Shown here piece by piece: positions 36,136 through 44,972 of a stretch of 64,000 nt of DNA. Where the stretch lies: NCBI RefSeq assembly GCF_004345565.1, contig NZ_SLWA01000002.1, positions 744,001 through 808,000 on the forward strand, in the 5' to 3' direction. The stretch's first letter is position 1, and each line of letters starts with the position of its first letter. The notes beneath the pieces were generated by a model. The model was given only the letters and a program-made list of their open reading frames with translations, was not told the origin of the DNA and did no database searches. The position numbers were made by a program, and so were the translations under genes. This DNA comes from Flavobacterium circumlabens (GTDB lineage: Bacteria; Bacteroidota; Bacteroidia; Flavobacteriales; Flavobacteriaceae).

Positions 36136-37560
36136 ATGCTAAAAAAAATAGCCTATATCACTTTATTTGCATTGTCACTGACCTCATGCAGTGATGCTCT
36201 GGATGATATTAATAAAAATCCAAATGCAACCGAAACACCATTGGCACCTTACCTGTTAACAGGCACCTTAAAACAGGGCGCTGACTTATACTGGGGTTCA
36301 GCCAATAACTTTGATTCGTCTTTGTTATTTGTTCAGCACTGGGCTAAAATTCAATATACCGAACCGGACCGATACGATGTATCCAATGCTTCTTTCACAA
36401 CTTTGTGGAATACCGGATATGCAACTTTAATTACAGATCTGAACACGATTCTGAACTTTCCGGAGGCGCAGGCCAATTCCAATTACAAAGGAATTGCCTT
36501 AACCTTGCGTTCATGGACATTTTTATTGCTGACAGATGCTTACGGAAGTATTCCGTACAAAGAAGCTGGTCTAAAAGTAACACCGGCTTACAATACGCAA
36601 AAAGAAGTATATACGGGATTGCTTGAAGATTTGAAAAGAGCCCAGTCTTTGCTCAATACGGCCAATGGTACCGTAACCGGTGATTTGTCTTATAAAGGCG
36701 ATATTTCAAAATGGAAAAAACTGGTGAATTCGCTTCGTTTGCGTATAGCGTTGAGAATCTCGGACAAAGAACCTGCTTTGGCTAAACAAGCTGCGATTGA
36801 GGCATCCACAGATGCTGCAGGAGTATTGAGCAGCAATAGCGATACTTTTAAGTTTACGTACATTAGTTCTCCTCAGCAAAATCCGGCCTCAGCCTGGTTT
36901 GAAACCAGAGATGATTATCGTATTTCGAAAACAATGGTTGATAAATTAAAAGCATTATCAGATCCGCGTTTGCCGGTTTATGCGCAGCTTCCATCAGATG
37001 CAATTGTAGGCACCTACGTTGGAGGTGGCAATGGATTGTCTAACAGTGCTGCCAACAGTCAGGGTTTTGCTAAAACATCAAAACCGGGTACGTACTTCCT
37101 GACCTCAACATCGCCGGCCGTACTTGTTTCTTATTCCGAAGTGCTCTTCAATCTTTCCGAAGCGGCAGCGCGTGGTTATATTGCCGGAGATGCAGAGCAA
37201 CTGTATAAAAGTGCCATTACCGCATCGTTTAATCAGTTCGGGATTACGGATGCAGCCACTATTGCTGCGTATCTTAATCAGCCCACTGTACAATATGATG
37301 CAACCAATTATGCCAAATCGATTGGTACACAGAAATGGATTGCATTTTTCGGACAAGGTCTTGATGCCTTTACGGAGTGGAGAAGACTGGACTACCCCGT
37401 GTTGACAGCCGGTCCGGATACCGTTTTGGAGAGAAAAATACCTTCACGTTTCTTTTATCCGGGCACGGAGCAGTCGTTGAACGGAGCGAGTTACCAGGCC
37501 GCAGTATCGGTTCAGGGAAAAGACTTATTAACAACAAAACTATGGTTTGATGTAAAGTAA
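36136..37560 (+). CDS. SusD/RagB family outer-membrane lipoprotein
   Basis: A 474-residue surface lipoprotein that caps the SusC barrel and binds ligand. The signal sequence ends in a lipobox (SLTSCSD, Cys18), followed by the typical DDINKNPNATETP. The TPR-like helices follow (GIALTLRSWTFLLLTDAYGSIPYKEAGL, SFLRLRIALR-like KLVNSLRLRIALRISDK). The C-terminal VLERKIPSRFFYPGTEQSLN is typical of the SusD-like subgroup 2. It overlaps nothing and shares the operon with SusC. Confidence 0.95.
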   Translation: MLKKIAYITLFALSLTSCSDALDDINKNPNATETPLAPYLLTGTLKQGADLYWGSANNFDSSLLFVQHWAKIQYTEPDRYDVSNASFTTLWNTGYATLITDLNTILNFPEAQANSNYKGIALTLRSWTFLLLTDAYGSIPYKEAGLKVTPAYNTQKEVYTGLLEDLKRAQSLLNTANGTVTGDLSYKGDISKWKKLVNSLRLRIALRISDKEPALAKQAAIEASTDAAGVLSSNSDTFKFTYISSPQQNPASAWFETRDDYRISKTMVDKLKALSDPRLPVYAQLPSDAIVGTYVGGGNGLSNSAANSQGFAKTSKPGTYFLTSTSPAVLVSYSEVLFNLSEAAARGYIAGDAEQLYKSAITASFNQFGITDAATIAAYLNQPTVQYDATNYAKSIGTQKWIAFFGQGLDAFTEWRRLDYPVLTAGPDTVLERKIPSRFFYPGTEQSLNGASYQAAVSVQGKDLLTTKLWFDVK

Positions 37561-37591
37561 TAAGATTCCGAAAGGAAAAACCTCAATAAAT

Positions 37592-37630
37592 AAAAATGGC
37601 GCCAACTGAAGACAGTTGGCGCCATTTTTA
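37592..37630 (+). terminator. Terminator of the susC-susD operon
   Basis: A perfect 17-bp stem, aaaaatggcgccaactg with cagttggcgccattttt, with a 4-base loop. It is the strongest hairpin in the window and works in both directions, serving the convergent 37663 gene too. Confidence 0.92.
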
Positions 37631-37662
37631 TTTTGCAGAGAAAAAGATTCCGCATCCTAATA

Positions 37663-38499
37663 TCAGTCTTTAAATTTATTTTTATTAACCAATTCATCCA
37701 GCAATACTATAAAACTATCGCCGCTAAAAACGGAAGTAAAGGCTTTTTTAAAAACTACTTTTTCAGCTGTATTCATAAGTTGTATTTGATTGGTCCAATC
37801 CGTAACAGAAAAACGAAGAACTTCTTTAAAATAGATAGTCTCTGAATCAACGACCAATCGGTCCTTGAATACCTGTATGGTTTTGGTTTTGACATTTAAA
37901 TATGAATTGGTATTTAAGGCTGTAAATTGTTTCATGGCCACATCTTTAAAATCAACATAGGTAAAATCTGCGCTCTGGCCTTCTTCCAGTTTTTTCAACA
38001 GTAGGGGTGCATAAACAGCAGCATGTCTGGAGCGTATTAATTCAATTACCTTATAAATATCGGAATATCGTGCAGAAATCGGATACCAGTCAGCAGTATT
38101 GTTTTTACGAACCGCAATGTTATTAGCGCCAAATAGGCGCTTGCCTGAAGTAAACAAATAGATATCCTGAATATCTTTAAAATATAAAGTTTCCGTATTG
38201 CCTTTATGTGCTGTCACCATACCATTTTGATATAAATAAAAAAGGATTCCTCGTGACCTATAAGCTGCTGTACCCAATATAAGTAAAGCGAGTGCCATAA
38301 TAAAAACTATGGAGTAATATAAGATACTAATATCGCCTGAAAAGTGGGTGATACCTTCGTTAACAGGTATAATGAGTTTAAAATAAATAAAAAGACTTAA
38401 GCCGGTAAATAAAACAAGTATTCCATAGGAAAAATAAAGAAATGCCTTTGATACGGCACTTTTTCTAACAAACGCACCTAAATCTGGATTTGATTTCAT
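37663..38499 (-). CDS. Two-span membrane protein, possibly STM3941-like
   Basis: A 278-residue protein with two membrane spans (about 20-40 and 60-85) and a cytoplasmic part that looks like two PH-like beta-barrels. The first is ILFYLYQNGMVTAHKGNTETLYFKDIQDIYLF. The second is KTKTIQVFKDRLVVDSETIYFKEVLRFSV. That layout resembles the STM3941 family, of unknown function. It lies 34 bases after the stop of the 38533 lipoprotein gene on the same strand and is probably its partner. Confidence 0.7.
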   Translation of the reverse strand: MKSNPDLGAFVRKSAVSKAFLYFSYGILVLFTGLSLFIYFKLIIPVNEGITHFSGDISILYYSIVFIMALALLILGTAAYRSRGILFYLYQNGMVTAHKGNTETLYFKDIQDIYLFTSGKRLFGANNIAVRKNNTADWYPISARYSDIYKVIELIRSRHAAVYAPLLLKKLEEGQSADFTYVDFKDVAMKQFTALNTNSYLNVKTKTIQVFKDRLVVDSETIYFKEVLRFSVTDWTNQIQLMNTAEKVVFKKAFTSVFSGDSFIVLLDELVNKNKFKD

Positions 38500-38532
38500 G
38501 ATGTAATTTTTTAAGGATAAGAGGAATTGTAT

Positions 38533-39075
38533 TTAGTATGTTTTTACTTCTATGCCATGCTTTTTGGCATAAGGCATTGCAAGGTCCCACAATTTTTTAT
38601 ATTTCTTATCAAAAACCGGAAAAGAGGTCTGTTCCATTTCCGCAAGAGCTTTATCAATTTCTTCTCTTGGCGCTTTTTTTTCCATCAGCCTGGCTATTGT
38701 AAGGTAATCGGTTTTGTATTTTTCTTTTACGAATTCAAATAAATCAAGCGATGCCTGAATCATCGGGGTGGTTTCATCCGTAGGCTTCAGTTCTTTTATT
38801 TTTTCAATCGACTGGTCGAGATACGGCATTTTAAACCTTAGGATGTGATCTTCATATGATTTTGCGGGAAAAGTGCCTTTGTCATCATAGGCAAGCAGCT
38901 GACCGGCATTCCTGTTCTGTTCCATCGTTCTAAAATCCCTGGCGCCAAATTCCATTAGAATGTTGGTATTTAAGGCTGTGCGGTCAAAATATTCTTCAGG
39001 TGTATTTTCAAGCTGGCACGACTGCAACAGTGTTAACAGCAGTACTAAAAAGAAAAATTTAATTTTTACGTTCAT
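38533..39075 (-). CDS. Small lipoprotein of unknown function
   Basis: A 180-residue lipoprotein with lipobox LLQSCQLEN (Cys20). The mature part is helical and charged, with DRTALNTNILMEFGARDFRTMEQNR and a long coil-prone region. No known fold was recognised. It is followed in the same direction by the STM3941-like gene, suggesting a shared envelope role. Confidence 0.7.
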   Translation of the reverse strand: MNVKIKFFFLVLLLTLLQSCQLENTPEEYFDRTALNTNILMEFGARDFRTMEQNRNAGQLLAYDDKGTFPAKSYEDHILRFKMPYLDQSIEKIKELKPTDETTPMIQASLDLFEFVKEKYKTDYLTIARLMEKKAPREEIDKALAEMEQTSFPVFDKKYKKLWDLAMPYAKKHGIEVKTY

Positions 39076-39179
39076 TTTATTTCTTTATTATTTGTTCCTG
39101 TTAAATGTAAACAAGTTAGACCGACTATAAGATTTAATTCCTCCAGTAGGTATAAAAATAATTTATTTCAGAATTGATA

Positions 39180-39215
39180 AAAACCAGTATAAAAAATGGC
39201 TTTTATACTGGTTTT
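39180..39215 (-). terminator. Terminator of the DUF4870-like gene
   Basis: A 15-bp stem, aaaaccagtataaaa with ttttatactggtttt, six bases before the stop at 39222 on the minus strand. Confidence 0.85.
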
Positions 39216-39221
39216 GTGTAA

Positions 39222-39554
39222 TTATTTAATGAAATCAAATTGATCAGTAAATAATTTTCCCACTACAGGAACTGGAATCTCCTGTTCGTTATTGGCATTA
39301 ATGATCCCCAAAATCCATAACACCAAAATACCAAGATTTGCCAGACTTAAAATAGAGGCCAATGTTGGTACTACAGCTGCAATTATTGTTAATATGACAG
39401 AAATTACAATTCCCAGAATTGCGATTCCTAATCCTTGTTTCAAATGAAATCTGGTAAGAGAGTCTTTAACAGTTAATTTGTTGTAGTTAACATAAGCAAT
39501 AATCCATCCGATAATTGTGATATACGAAATAATGGAAAGCGTTCTTTTGTTCAT
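39222..39554 (-). CDS. DUF4870/Tic20-like membrane protein
   Basis: A 110-residue inner-membrane protein with three or four spans. The cytoplasmic motif SLTRFHLKQGLGIAILGI (F-H-x-x-Q) is the signature of DUF4870/Tic20-like import-component proteins. The last hydrophobic stretch is ILVLWILGIINA followed by NNEQEIPVPVVGKLF, also typical. The function in bacteria is unknown. It appears monocistronic. Confidence 0.85.
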   Translation of the reverse strand: MNKRTLSIISYITIIGWIIAYVNYNKLTVKDSLTRFHLKQGLGIAILGIVISVILTIIAAVVPTLASILSLANLGILVLWILGIINANNEQEIPVPVVGKLFTDQFDFIK

Positions 39555-39713
39555 GATTTAGTTTTTTAAATTCAATTCAAAAGTAGTCCTGTCAGGTTAA
39601 AAAGAAACAAATCCTGTATATACTTACTATCTACAGCCGGGATTCGGGTATCTATTTTGTATCTACAAGATTTTATTCGGGGAGGTATTAAATTTTCTTA
39701 AGCCTTGGTATCA

Positions 39714-41633
39714 CTAGACTGATCCAATGTACTCATCCAGGTCCGTATCCCGATCCAGATTTAGTTTTTGCTTGATACGGTAACGTGCCATCCGCATACT
39801 CTGTGTTTCAATATTCATATGGCCGGCTATTTCCTTCGTACTCATTCCAAGCTTTATGTAACCACAGTATTTAAAATCCAGTTTAGTAAGTGTTCCCGAT
39901 GCTTTTTCCTGTAACGCTGAAAAAAAAGCGGGATTTGTATTTTCCAGACTTGTCTTAAGCAATTCAAATTCTTCATCGACTTCCATGCTTTTGTCGATGG
40001 TTTTTGAAATGTTTTTTATCTCTGAAGGTTTTTCGGATTTCATGACCTCAAGCCTGCTTTTGATATCTTTCAGAACGTCGTTTTTCTTTTCCAGCTGCAG
40101 GTTATTGGTCATTAATTCCTGTTGCAATTTAATATTTGCCTGCTCGTTCATTATTTTTTCATTAACAGCAATCTGGAGTTCTTTCTCTTTTAGTTCCGAT
40201 TCCAGTACGGCAATTCGGGCTTCCTCTTCTTTTATTTTAGACAAAAACGCAGCTTCTTCATTTGCTTTCTGCAGCAGAAGATTAGTCTTTATATATGATT
40301 TTTGCCTGAAGTAGTAGGAGCGAAGCATAAAAAGCAGTGTAAAAAAAACAAAGACAACGAGTGCGATGTACAAATAATTTACTTTTCTGTTGGTCTCAAG
40401 ATTTTCTCTCAGCAGTTTAATTTCCTGTGATTTTTTTTCAGTTTCAAAACGCATCGAAGCATTGTATTCCTTTACTCTGTTTTCTTTTTCAATCCGTACT
40501 CTCAATGCCTGATCGTACAAGGCAAAATATTTTCTGTAGGCTGGGAAATCATTTTTTAATTCGGCCAGATCCATATAGTTTTTATAGAGCAATGCATAAT
40601 ATCGGGAGTTAATGGAAGGATTGCCAGCAATATGCTTTTCTACTTTCCGGAGTACTTTCTCAATATTGGGTATATCGTTAAGGTTAGTGTAATATTGCGC
40701 CTGCTGGCCATACATAACCATAAGCTGGATTGGAACGTCTAATTTCAGACAAACTTCTTCTGTTTTTTTTAAATAATTTAAAGTCTGCTGCGGCCTTGAG
40801 TCAAAAAAATGATAGAGGTAAAGGCTGCTCAGGTTGAGGCAGGTCCTTCCGTACGACCAATTTAAATTGCCTTTTTTATTTTCACTTTCGAAAATTGTAA
40901 TGGCTTTTAAATAATAATTTTCTGCTTTCTGCAGCAGTTTTACATTTGCAGGTGATTTTTGCTCGGCACTTCTTACCAGAAAAAGAGCCCAGCTTGTCAG
41001 GCCGTTTGCGATATTTATCGGATTCCTGCTTTGATAAGCTAAATCAAGAGCTTTTTTATTATACTTTTCACAGTATTTCAGATCATTATTATCAATAAAA
41101 ATGGCGCCCAGATTCTCATAACCGTTAACCAGTTTGTCATAGCGTATTTTATGCTTTTCAAAATAAGCCAGCGATTTGAGCATATAATAAATATACTTGT
41201 CCTTAATTCCAATTTTTTCATATTTGTAGGCAATGGCATAATGGGCATAAGCAAGGGCCAGTTCCTCTTTGGATCTTATGGCCGCTGCATAACTCGAATC
41301 GGCATATTGAATTAATTTGGGGGCATTATCCAGATATCGGGCCACATCAGCAATTGCCTCATATGCGATAGCCTGCCTGCCCGGTGAATTTTCACTGCGT
41401 GCTGTTTGTAATGCCTGATCTGCAAAATCGTAGGCTTTTATGGTATCTGTTTTTTTATAAATACAGCTGAGTTGACATAAATAGCCTTCTCTTTTTTCAG
41501 GAGTTAATTCTTTACGTTTTAGCAGTTCCAGCAATTCCCGTTTTGTTTCCTGTCCGTAGGTTGGACTTACAATAAAAAAAGCAAAAAGGGTTATGAAAGG
41601 AATTTTAAATAATGTAATTCTGGTTGTAGTCAT
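39714..41633 (-). CDS. TPR-LuxR-type membrane-anchored regulator
   Basis: A 639-residue protein, started at the ATG at 41633 (MTTTRITLFKI), which gives a proper signal peptide ending SPTYGQE. The periplasmic half has TPR helices (about 30-400, e.g. AYAHYAIAYKYEKIGIKDKYIYYMLKSL). One membrane span (NYLYIALVVFVFFTLLFML, near 420-440) is followed by a cytoplasmic coiled coil and a C-terminal LuxR-like helix-turn-helix (MSTKEIAGHMNIETQSMRMARYRIKQKL). This form is frequent in Flavobacteria; the signal and targets are unknown. A possible 18-codon ORF lies upstream. Confidence 0.88.
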   Translation of the reverse strand: MTTTRITLFKIPFITLFAFFIVSPTYGQETKRELLELLKRKELTPEKREGYLCQLSCIYKKTDTIKAYDFADQALQTARSENSPGRQAIAYEAIADVARYLDNAPKLIQYADSSYAAAIRSKEELALAYAHYAIAYKYEKIGIKDKYIYYMLKSLAYFEKHKIRYDKLVNGYENLGAIFIDNNDLKYCEKYNKKALDLAYQSRNPINIANGLTSWALFLVRSAEQKSPANVKLLQKAENYYLKAITIFESENKKGNLNWSYGRTCLNLSSLYLYHFFDSRPQQTLNYLKKTEEVCLKLDVPIQLMVMYGQQAQYYTNLNDIPNIEKVLRKVEKHIAGNPSINSRYYALLYKNYMDLAELKNDFPAYRKYFALYDQALRVRIEKENRVKEYNASMRFETEKKSQEIKLLRENLETNRKVNYLYIALVVFVFFTLLFMLRSYYFRQKSYIKTNLLLQKANEEAAFLSKIKEEEARIAVLESELKEKELQIAVNEKIMNEQANIKLQQELMTNNLQLEKKNDVLKDIKSRLEVMKSEKPSEIKNISKTIDKSMEVDEEFELLKTSLENTNPAFFSALQEKASGTLTKLDFKYCGYIKLGMSTKEIAGHMNIETQSMRMARYRIKQKLNLDRDTDLDEYIGSV

Positions 41634-41720
41634 TTTAACGGTTTCGCTGTGGTAGCTGTTTGTTGCTCCAGCTGTAAGAAACAAAAAATAAATGAATATC
41701 TAAAAGTATTCGAAAAAATA

Positions 41721-41777
41721 TTAAGCAACAATGTCATTTAAAGCCTGAGCCCCCATTAGTAATAAATCGTGTTTCAT
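41721..41777 (-). CDS. Possible 18-residue peptide ORF
   Basis: MKHDLLLMGAQALNDIVA with stop TAA, read from the ATG at 41777. The start context is A-rich as is usual here. It lies 88 bases upstream of the TPR-LuxR gene. It could be a leader peptide or a chance ORF; only its position and context argue for it. Confidence 0.25.
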   Translation of the reverse strand: MKHDLLLMGAQALNDIVA

Positions 41778-41814
41778 TGTAATTATTTATTGTTATAAAA
41801 AAGATCAAAAGTAT

Positions 41815-42447
41815 TTAAACCTTGTTCGGTTTGCTCACATATTTATTGTCTTTAACGAAAAAGCGCCAGGGGAGAAGTGCATCTTCCTGAGCGTAAGCAA
41901 CGCCAACACGAGGTAATGCTGCAATAGCATCATCCGGATATCGAATGCCGTGATCTTCCACCCAGATTTCTTCTCCGGTTAAATCTTTTTCATTAAAAGT
42001 ACGATCGATTCCAAGGGCTTTGGTCGCAGAACCCGGGCCGGACGAAATAGCTGCTTTAGCGGCCGGCATATTTCTTCGCGCTTCGATTAAGTCTATTCCA
42101 ATGAGAGGTTCAATAGCACGTATCAGCACAGCATGCGGTTCGCCTTCAACAGAGGTTACCATATTGAAGAGATTGTGAATTCCGTAGCATAAATAAACAT
42201 ACGAAATGCCGCCCTGACGGTATAAAGTTTCGGTTCGGTTCGTGCGTCGTCCGCCGTAGGCATGCGAAGCTTTGTCCTGAACACCAAAATAAGCTTCCGT
42301 TTCTACAATTATTCCGGCACTAATTGCTCCGTCTATTTGTGTATAAAGTACTTTACCCAAAAGATCTTTGGCCAGAAAAAGAACATCCTGATTGAGATAA
42401 TAAGAGAAGCCTAACCTGACGGGTTCGTTTTTGGAGTATTGGGACAT
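41815..42447 (-). CDS. DNA-3-methyladenine (alkyladenine) glycosylase, AAG/MPG type
   Basis: A 210-residue DNA repair enzyme that removes alkylated and deaminated purines. Family motifs are FLAKDLLGKVLYTQIDG, VETEAYFGVQDKASHAYGG with the catalytic Glu, GGISYVYLCYGIHNLFN, GEPHAVLIRAIEP and GPGSATKALGID. The C-terminus has PRVGVAYAQEDALLPWRFFV. Length and motif order are as expected for a complete enzyme. Confidence 0.95.
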   Translation of the reverse strand: MSQYSKNEPVRLGFSYYLNQDVLFLAKDLLGKVLYTQIDGAISAGIIVETEAYFGVQDKASHAYGGRRTNRTETLYRQGGISYVYLCYGIHNLFNMVTSVEGEPHAVLIRAIEPLIGIDLIEARRNMPAAKAAISSGPGSATKALGIDRTFNEKDLTGEEIWVEDHGIRYPDDAIAALPRVGVAYAQEDALLPWRFFVKDNKYVSKPNKV

Positions 42448-42632
42448 TATTTTTAGGGAATTGCTTTTTATAATAAATTACTTTGGAATACAGATTCTAG
42501 TTAGTAAAGAATTCAAAATCAGATTATACAATGATCCGGTCTTTTAATTTCCGTATCCTTTTTCTATATTTTAATCCGTTACGAATATCGTAAAAGTAAT
42601 ACATTATTCGAAAAACATTTTACAGCTTTCTT

Positions 42633-42752
42633 TTGAATGTACAAACGGAAGGGGATAAAGAAGTTCACAGGAACATTTTCGCAACAGCGATTAACAGGCT
42701 AAAAATTCCAGATTTTTACCCTGAAGCTTATCATGATGCGCTTTTAAAATAA
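42633..42752 (+). pseudogene. Possible gene fragment (39 codons, TTG start)
   Basis: An open frame ending at TAA 42750-42752 reads NVQTEGDKEVHRNIFATAIN then RLKIPDFYPEAYHDALLK. Composition is protein-like, but there is no ATG, the frame is closed upstream, and I recognise no family. It may be a remnant of a deleted gene. Confidence 0.25.
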
Positions 42753-42838
42753 CACTGCCTTAATTTTGCAGCATCCGTATAATTTCGGATTTTAAATTGC
42801 TTTTTTATTTGAATAGTATAAAAAAATACCACTTATTA

Positions 42839-42872
42839 TGTAAATTAAGAAAGTAAAGCCATTGTATATTTG
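42839..42872 (+). promoter_or_regulatory. Stress-type promoter of yciE-like gene 4
   Basis: TGTAA (42839-42843) is 26 bases before TATATTTG (42865-42872), 24 bases ahead of the ATG. A perfect copy. Confidence 0.65.
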
Positions 42873-42896
42873 GGTATAATCAAAAAAATAAAAATT

Positions 42897-43520
42897 ATGA
42901 AAACGACCACAAAAGATACAACAGCTGCAAAAGCAAAAAGTACAGCTGCTCAAAGCGGAACTAAGCCCGCATCGAAAACCACTTCTAACGGAACCGTAAA
43001 AGCGAAATCGTCTGCCGCAGAAGGACTCAGAGAATTATTTGTAGATTCTCTAAAGGATATTTACTGGGCTGAAAAAGCACTAACCAAAGCTTTGCCTAAA
43101 ATGGCTAAAAATGCGACTTCCGAAAATCTTATAACGGCAATCAATGACCACCTTGCCGTAACGCAGGGACAGGTAACAAGGCTTGAAAAAGTTTTTTCAT
43201 TGATTGGCGAAAAAGCAGCGGCCAAAAAATGCGATGCCATGGAAGGCCTTATCAAGGAAGGCGAAAGTATTATGGAAGAAACACAGCCAGGTCCTGTTCG
43301 TGATGCCGGAATTATTGCAGCATCACAAAAAATAGAGCATTACGAAATTGCCACTTACGGAACGCTGGCTGCCTTTGCCACAACGCTGGGCGAGGATGAT
43401 GCGGTATTACTGCTGGAGAAAACACTTGCTGAGGAAAAAGAAGCGGATACACTGCTGACGGAAGCGGCCTATAATACCATCAATTTTGATGCTAACGATG
43501 AAGGTCAGGATCAGGAATAA
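42897..43520 (+). CDS. YciE/DUF892 ferritin-like protein, paralogue 4
   Basis: A 207-residue DUF892 protein, started at the ATG at 42897 (MKTTTKDTTAAKAK); a TTG 27 bases upstream lies inside the promoter. The basic tail (1-40) is Lys/Thr/Ala-rich, and the core is almost the same as paralogue 1 (NGTVKAKSSAAEGLRELFVD, TRLEKVFSLIGEKAAAKKCD, IEHYEIATYGTLAAFATTL). It is monocistronic, with its own stress-type promoter and terminator, and is followed by a response regulator. Confidence 0.9.
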   Translation: MKTTTKDTTAAKAKSTAAQSGTKPASKTTSNGTVKAKSSAAEGLRELFVDSLKDIYWAEKALTKALPKMAKNATSENLITAINDHLAVTQGQVTRLEKVFSLIGEKAAAKKCDAMEGLIKEGESIMEETQPGPVRDAGIIAASQKIEHYEIATYGTLAAFATTLGEDDAVLLLEKTLAEEKEADTLLTEAAYNTINFDANDEGQDQE

Positions 43521-43560
43521 ACTGCAAAAAAAAAGCAATTCCGGTTCTGACCTAAGAGCA

Positions 43561-43590
43561 GACCTGTACTTTTTTAGTACAGGTCTTTTT
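43561..43590 (+). terminator. Terminator of yciE-like gene 4
   Basis: gacctgtact pairs with agtacaggtc, followed by five T, 41 bases past the stop. Confidence 0.85.
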
Positions 43591-43674
43591 AAGTTTGATT
43601 TCAGCTGGGAGAAGTGACGGCAGGAACTGAACCACAATCGATGGACATAAAAACCATAAAAAATTATAAACGCC

Positions 43675-44058
43675 ATGTTATACAAAAATATATTACTGAT
43701 TGATGATGACAGAGATGATACCGATATATTTATCGAAGCAATTAATTCCTTAAATAAAGATATTCGATGTGTAGCTGAAAACAACCCGATTAAAGCATTG
43801 GAGAATTTAAAAAGCAGTGAAAAACTGCCGGACCTTATATTTCTGGATTATAATATGCCTGTTATTAACGGTTGTGAATTTCTTCAGAAAATGAGGAAAG
43901 TACAACAACTGCAACAAATCCCCGTTATATTATATTCCACCTACTCCGAAGCAGCTGCGGAACAATTATCCATTACACAGGACACAGAAAAATACATCAC
44001 CAAACCCAACACTTTTGTTGAATTAAAAGCAGTTTTAAAAGATATTCTGGGGGCTTGA
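43675..44058 (+). CDS. Single-domain response regulator
   Basis: A 127-residue receiver without an output domain. The acidic pocket is IDDDRDD (9-15), the phosphoacceptor D58 (LIFLDYNMP), the switch Thr/Ser region VILYSTYS and the Lys in YITKPNTF. It is distinct from the regulator at 24805. It has no adjacent kinase and may serve the CheB-CheR kinase or the PAS kinase of this window; that is inference. Confidence 0.92.
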   Translation: MLYKNILLIDDDRDDTDIFIEAINSLNKDIRCVAENNPIKALENLKSSEKLPDLIFLDYNMPVINGCEFLQKMRKVQQLQQIPVILYSTYSEAAAEQLSITQDTEKYITKPNTFVELKAVLKDILGA

Positions 44059-44298
44059 GAGGGGAGTAGTGTATTAAGTATTTCAATGATAAACGAATGA
44101 TTTAGTATTGATTAGTAGATAATTTATCAAACAAAAATAGTTGACAAATAGAAACTATTTATAACCTTTTTAGATGCTGTAGCTCTTGTAAGATTTATAA
44201 AGTCTTCAAATAGTGGACTTAAAAGACTGTAAGGCATTATAAACAGTTATGTATCAGAAAGTACCGTGACAAAAGATCACATTCGGGATACATAAAAA

Positions 44299-44334
44299 TG
44301 ACATTTTTTCATAATAACTAATGAAAAAATGTCA
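44299..44334. promoter_or_regulatory. Perfect 14-bp inverted repeat upstream of hsp20
   Basis: tgacattttttcat (44299-44312) and atgaaaaaatgtca (44321-44334) flank an 8-base gap, 96 bases before the Hsp20 ATG. It is not a CIRCE element. Without a T-run it looks more like a protein-binding dyad than a terminator. Confidence 0.5.
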
Positions 44335-44429
44335 GAATTAACCACTGGCATATTTCTTGTTTTTTTCCTGCTGCACGCCTTTGTGCAAGTTCAAAAATTT
44401 ATTGTATAACAATTTTAAAAATTACTGTT

Positions 44430-44882
44430 ATGAATCTTATTAAAAGAAACGGAGCCCGCGTGCCGGCTTTCCAACGCTTATTTTTTGATGATGTTTTTGG
44501 CCGCGATCTTTTCAATTGGGAAAACAACAATTTTTCAACCACAAGCACCACACTGCCGTCGGTAAACATTAAGGAAACCGACGAGAATTATGAAGTGGAA
44601 GTTGCGGCTCCCGGTATGAACAAGGAGGACTTCAAGGTTACCCTTGATAATGGACAGCTGCTTATTTCTTCGTCGAAGCAGCAGCAGGTAAATGCCGAGG
44701 AAGAAAATTACACCCGCAGAGAGTTCAGTTATCAATCTTTTCAGAGAAGTTTTGTACTTCCTAAAAATGTGGTGGACGAGGATAGAATTCGTGCCCGTTA
44801 CGAAAATGGAATTTTACTGCTGTCTATTCCAAAACTGGAACAGGCCAGACAAAAGTCACCAAGGATGATTGAGATTTCTTAA
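44430..44882 (+). CDS. Small heat-shock protein, Hsp20/alpha-crystallin
   Basis: A 150-residue ATP-independent chaperone that holds unfolding proteins. The alpha-crystallin domain spans about 40-140: LPSVNIKETDENYEVEVAAPGMNKEDFKVTLDNGQLLISS, then FQRSFVLPKNVVDEDRIRARYENGILLLSIPK. The C-terminal anchor motif is degenerate (MIEIS). It is monocistronic, with a hairpin terminator and an inverted repeat upstream. It lacks the stress-type promoter found at nearby genes. Confidence 0.96.
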   Translation: MNLIKRNGARVPAFQRLFFDDVFGRDLFNWENNNFSTTSTTLPSVNIKETDENYEVEVAAPGMNKEDFKVTLDNGQLLISSSKQQQVNAEEENYTRREFSYQSFQRSFVLPKNVVDEDRIRARYENGILLLSIPKLEQARQKSPRMIEIS

Positions 44883-44904
44883 TATTCATTCCTGACAATA
44901 ATGG

Positions 44905-44932
44905 AAAGCTGCCTTTTAAGGCAGCTTTTTTC
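44905..44932 (+). terminator. Terminator of hsp20
   Basis: aaagctgcc-ttttaa-ggcagcttttttc, a 9-bp stem plus T-run 22 bases past the stop. It also faces the convergent photolyase gene. Confidence 0.85.
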
Positions 44933-44972
44933 ATAATAATCTACTATAGGGAGATGCAAAATAATCTCGTTT

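Noticed and set aside
42870..42896. TTG start for yciE-like gene 4
   Set aside because: It is inside the -7 box; paralogues start at the equivalent ATG.
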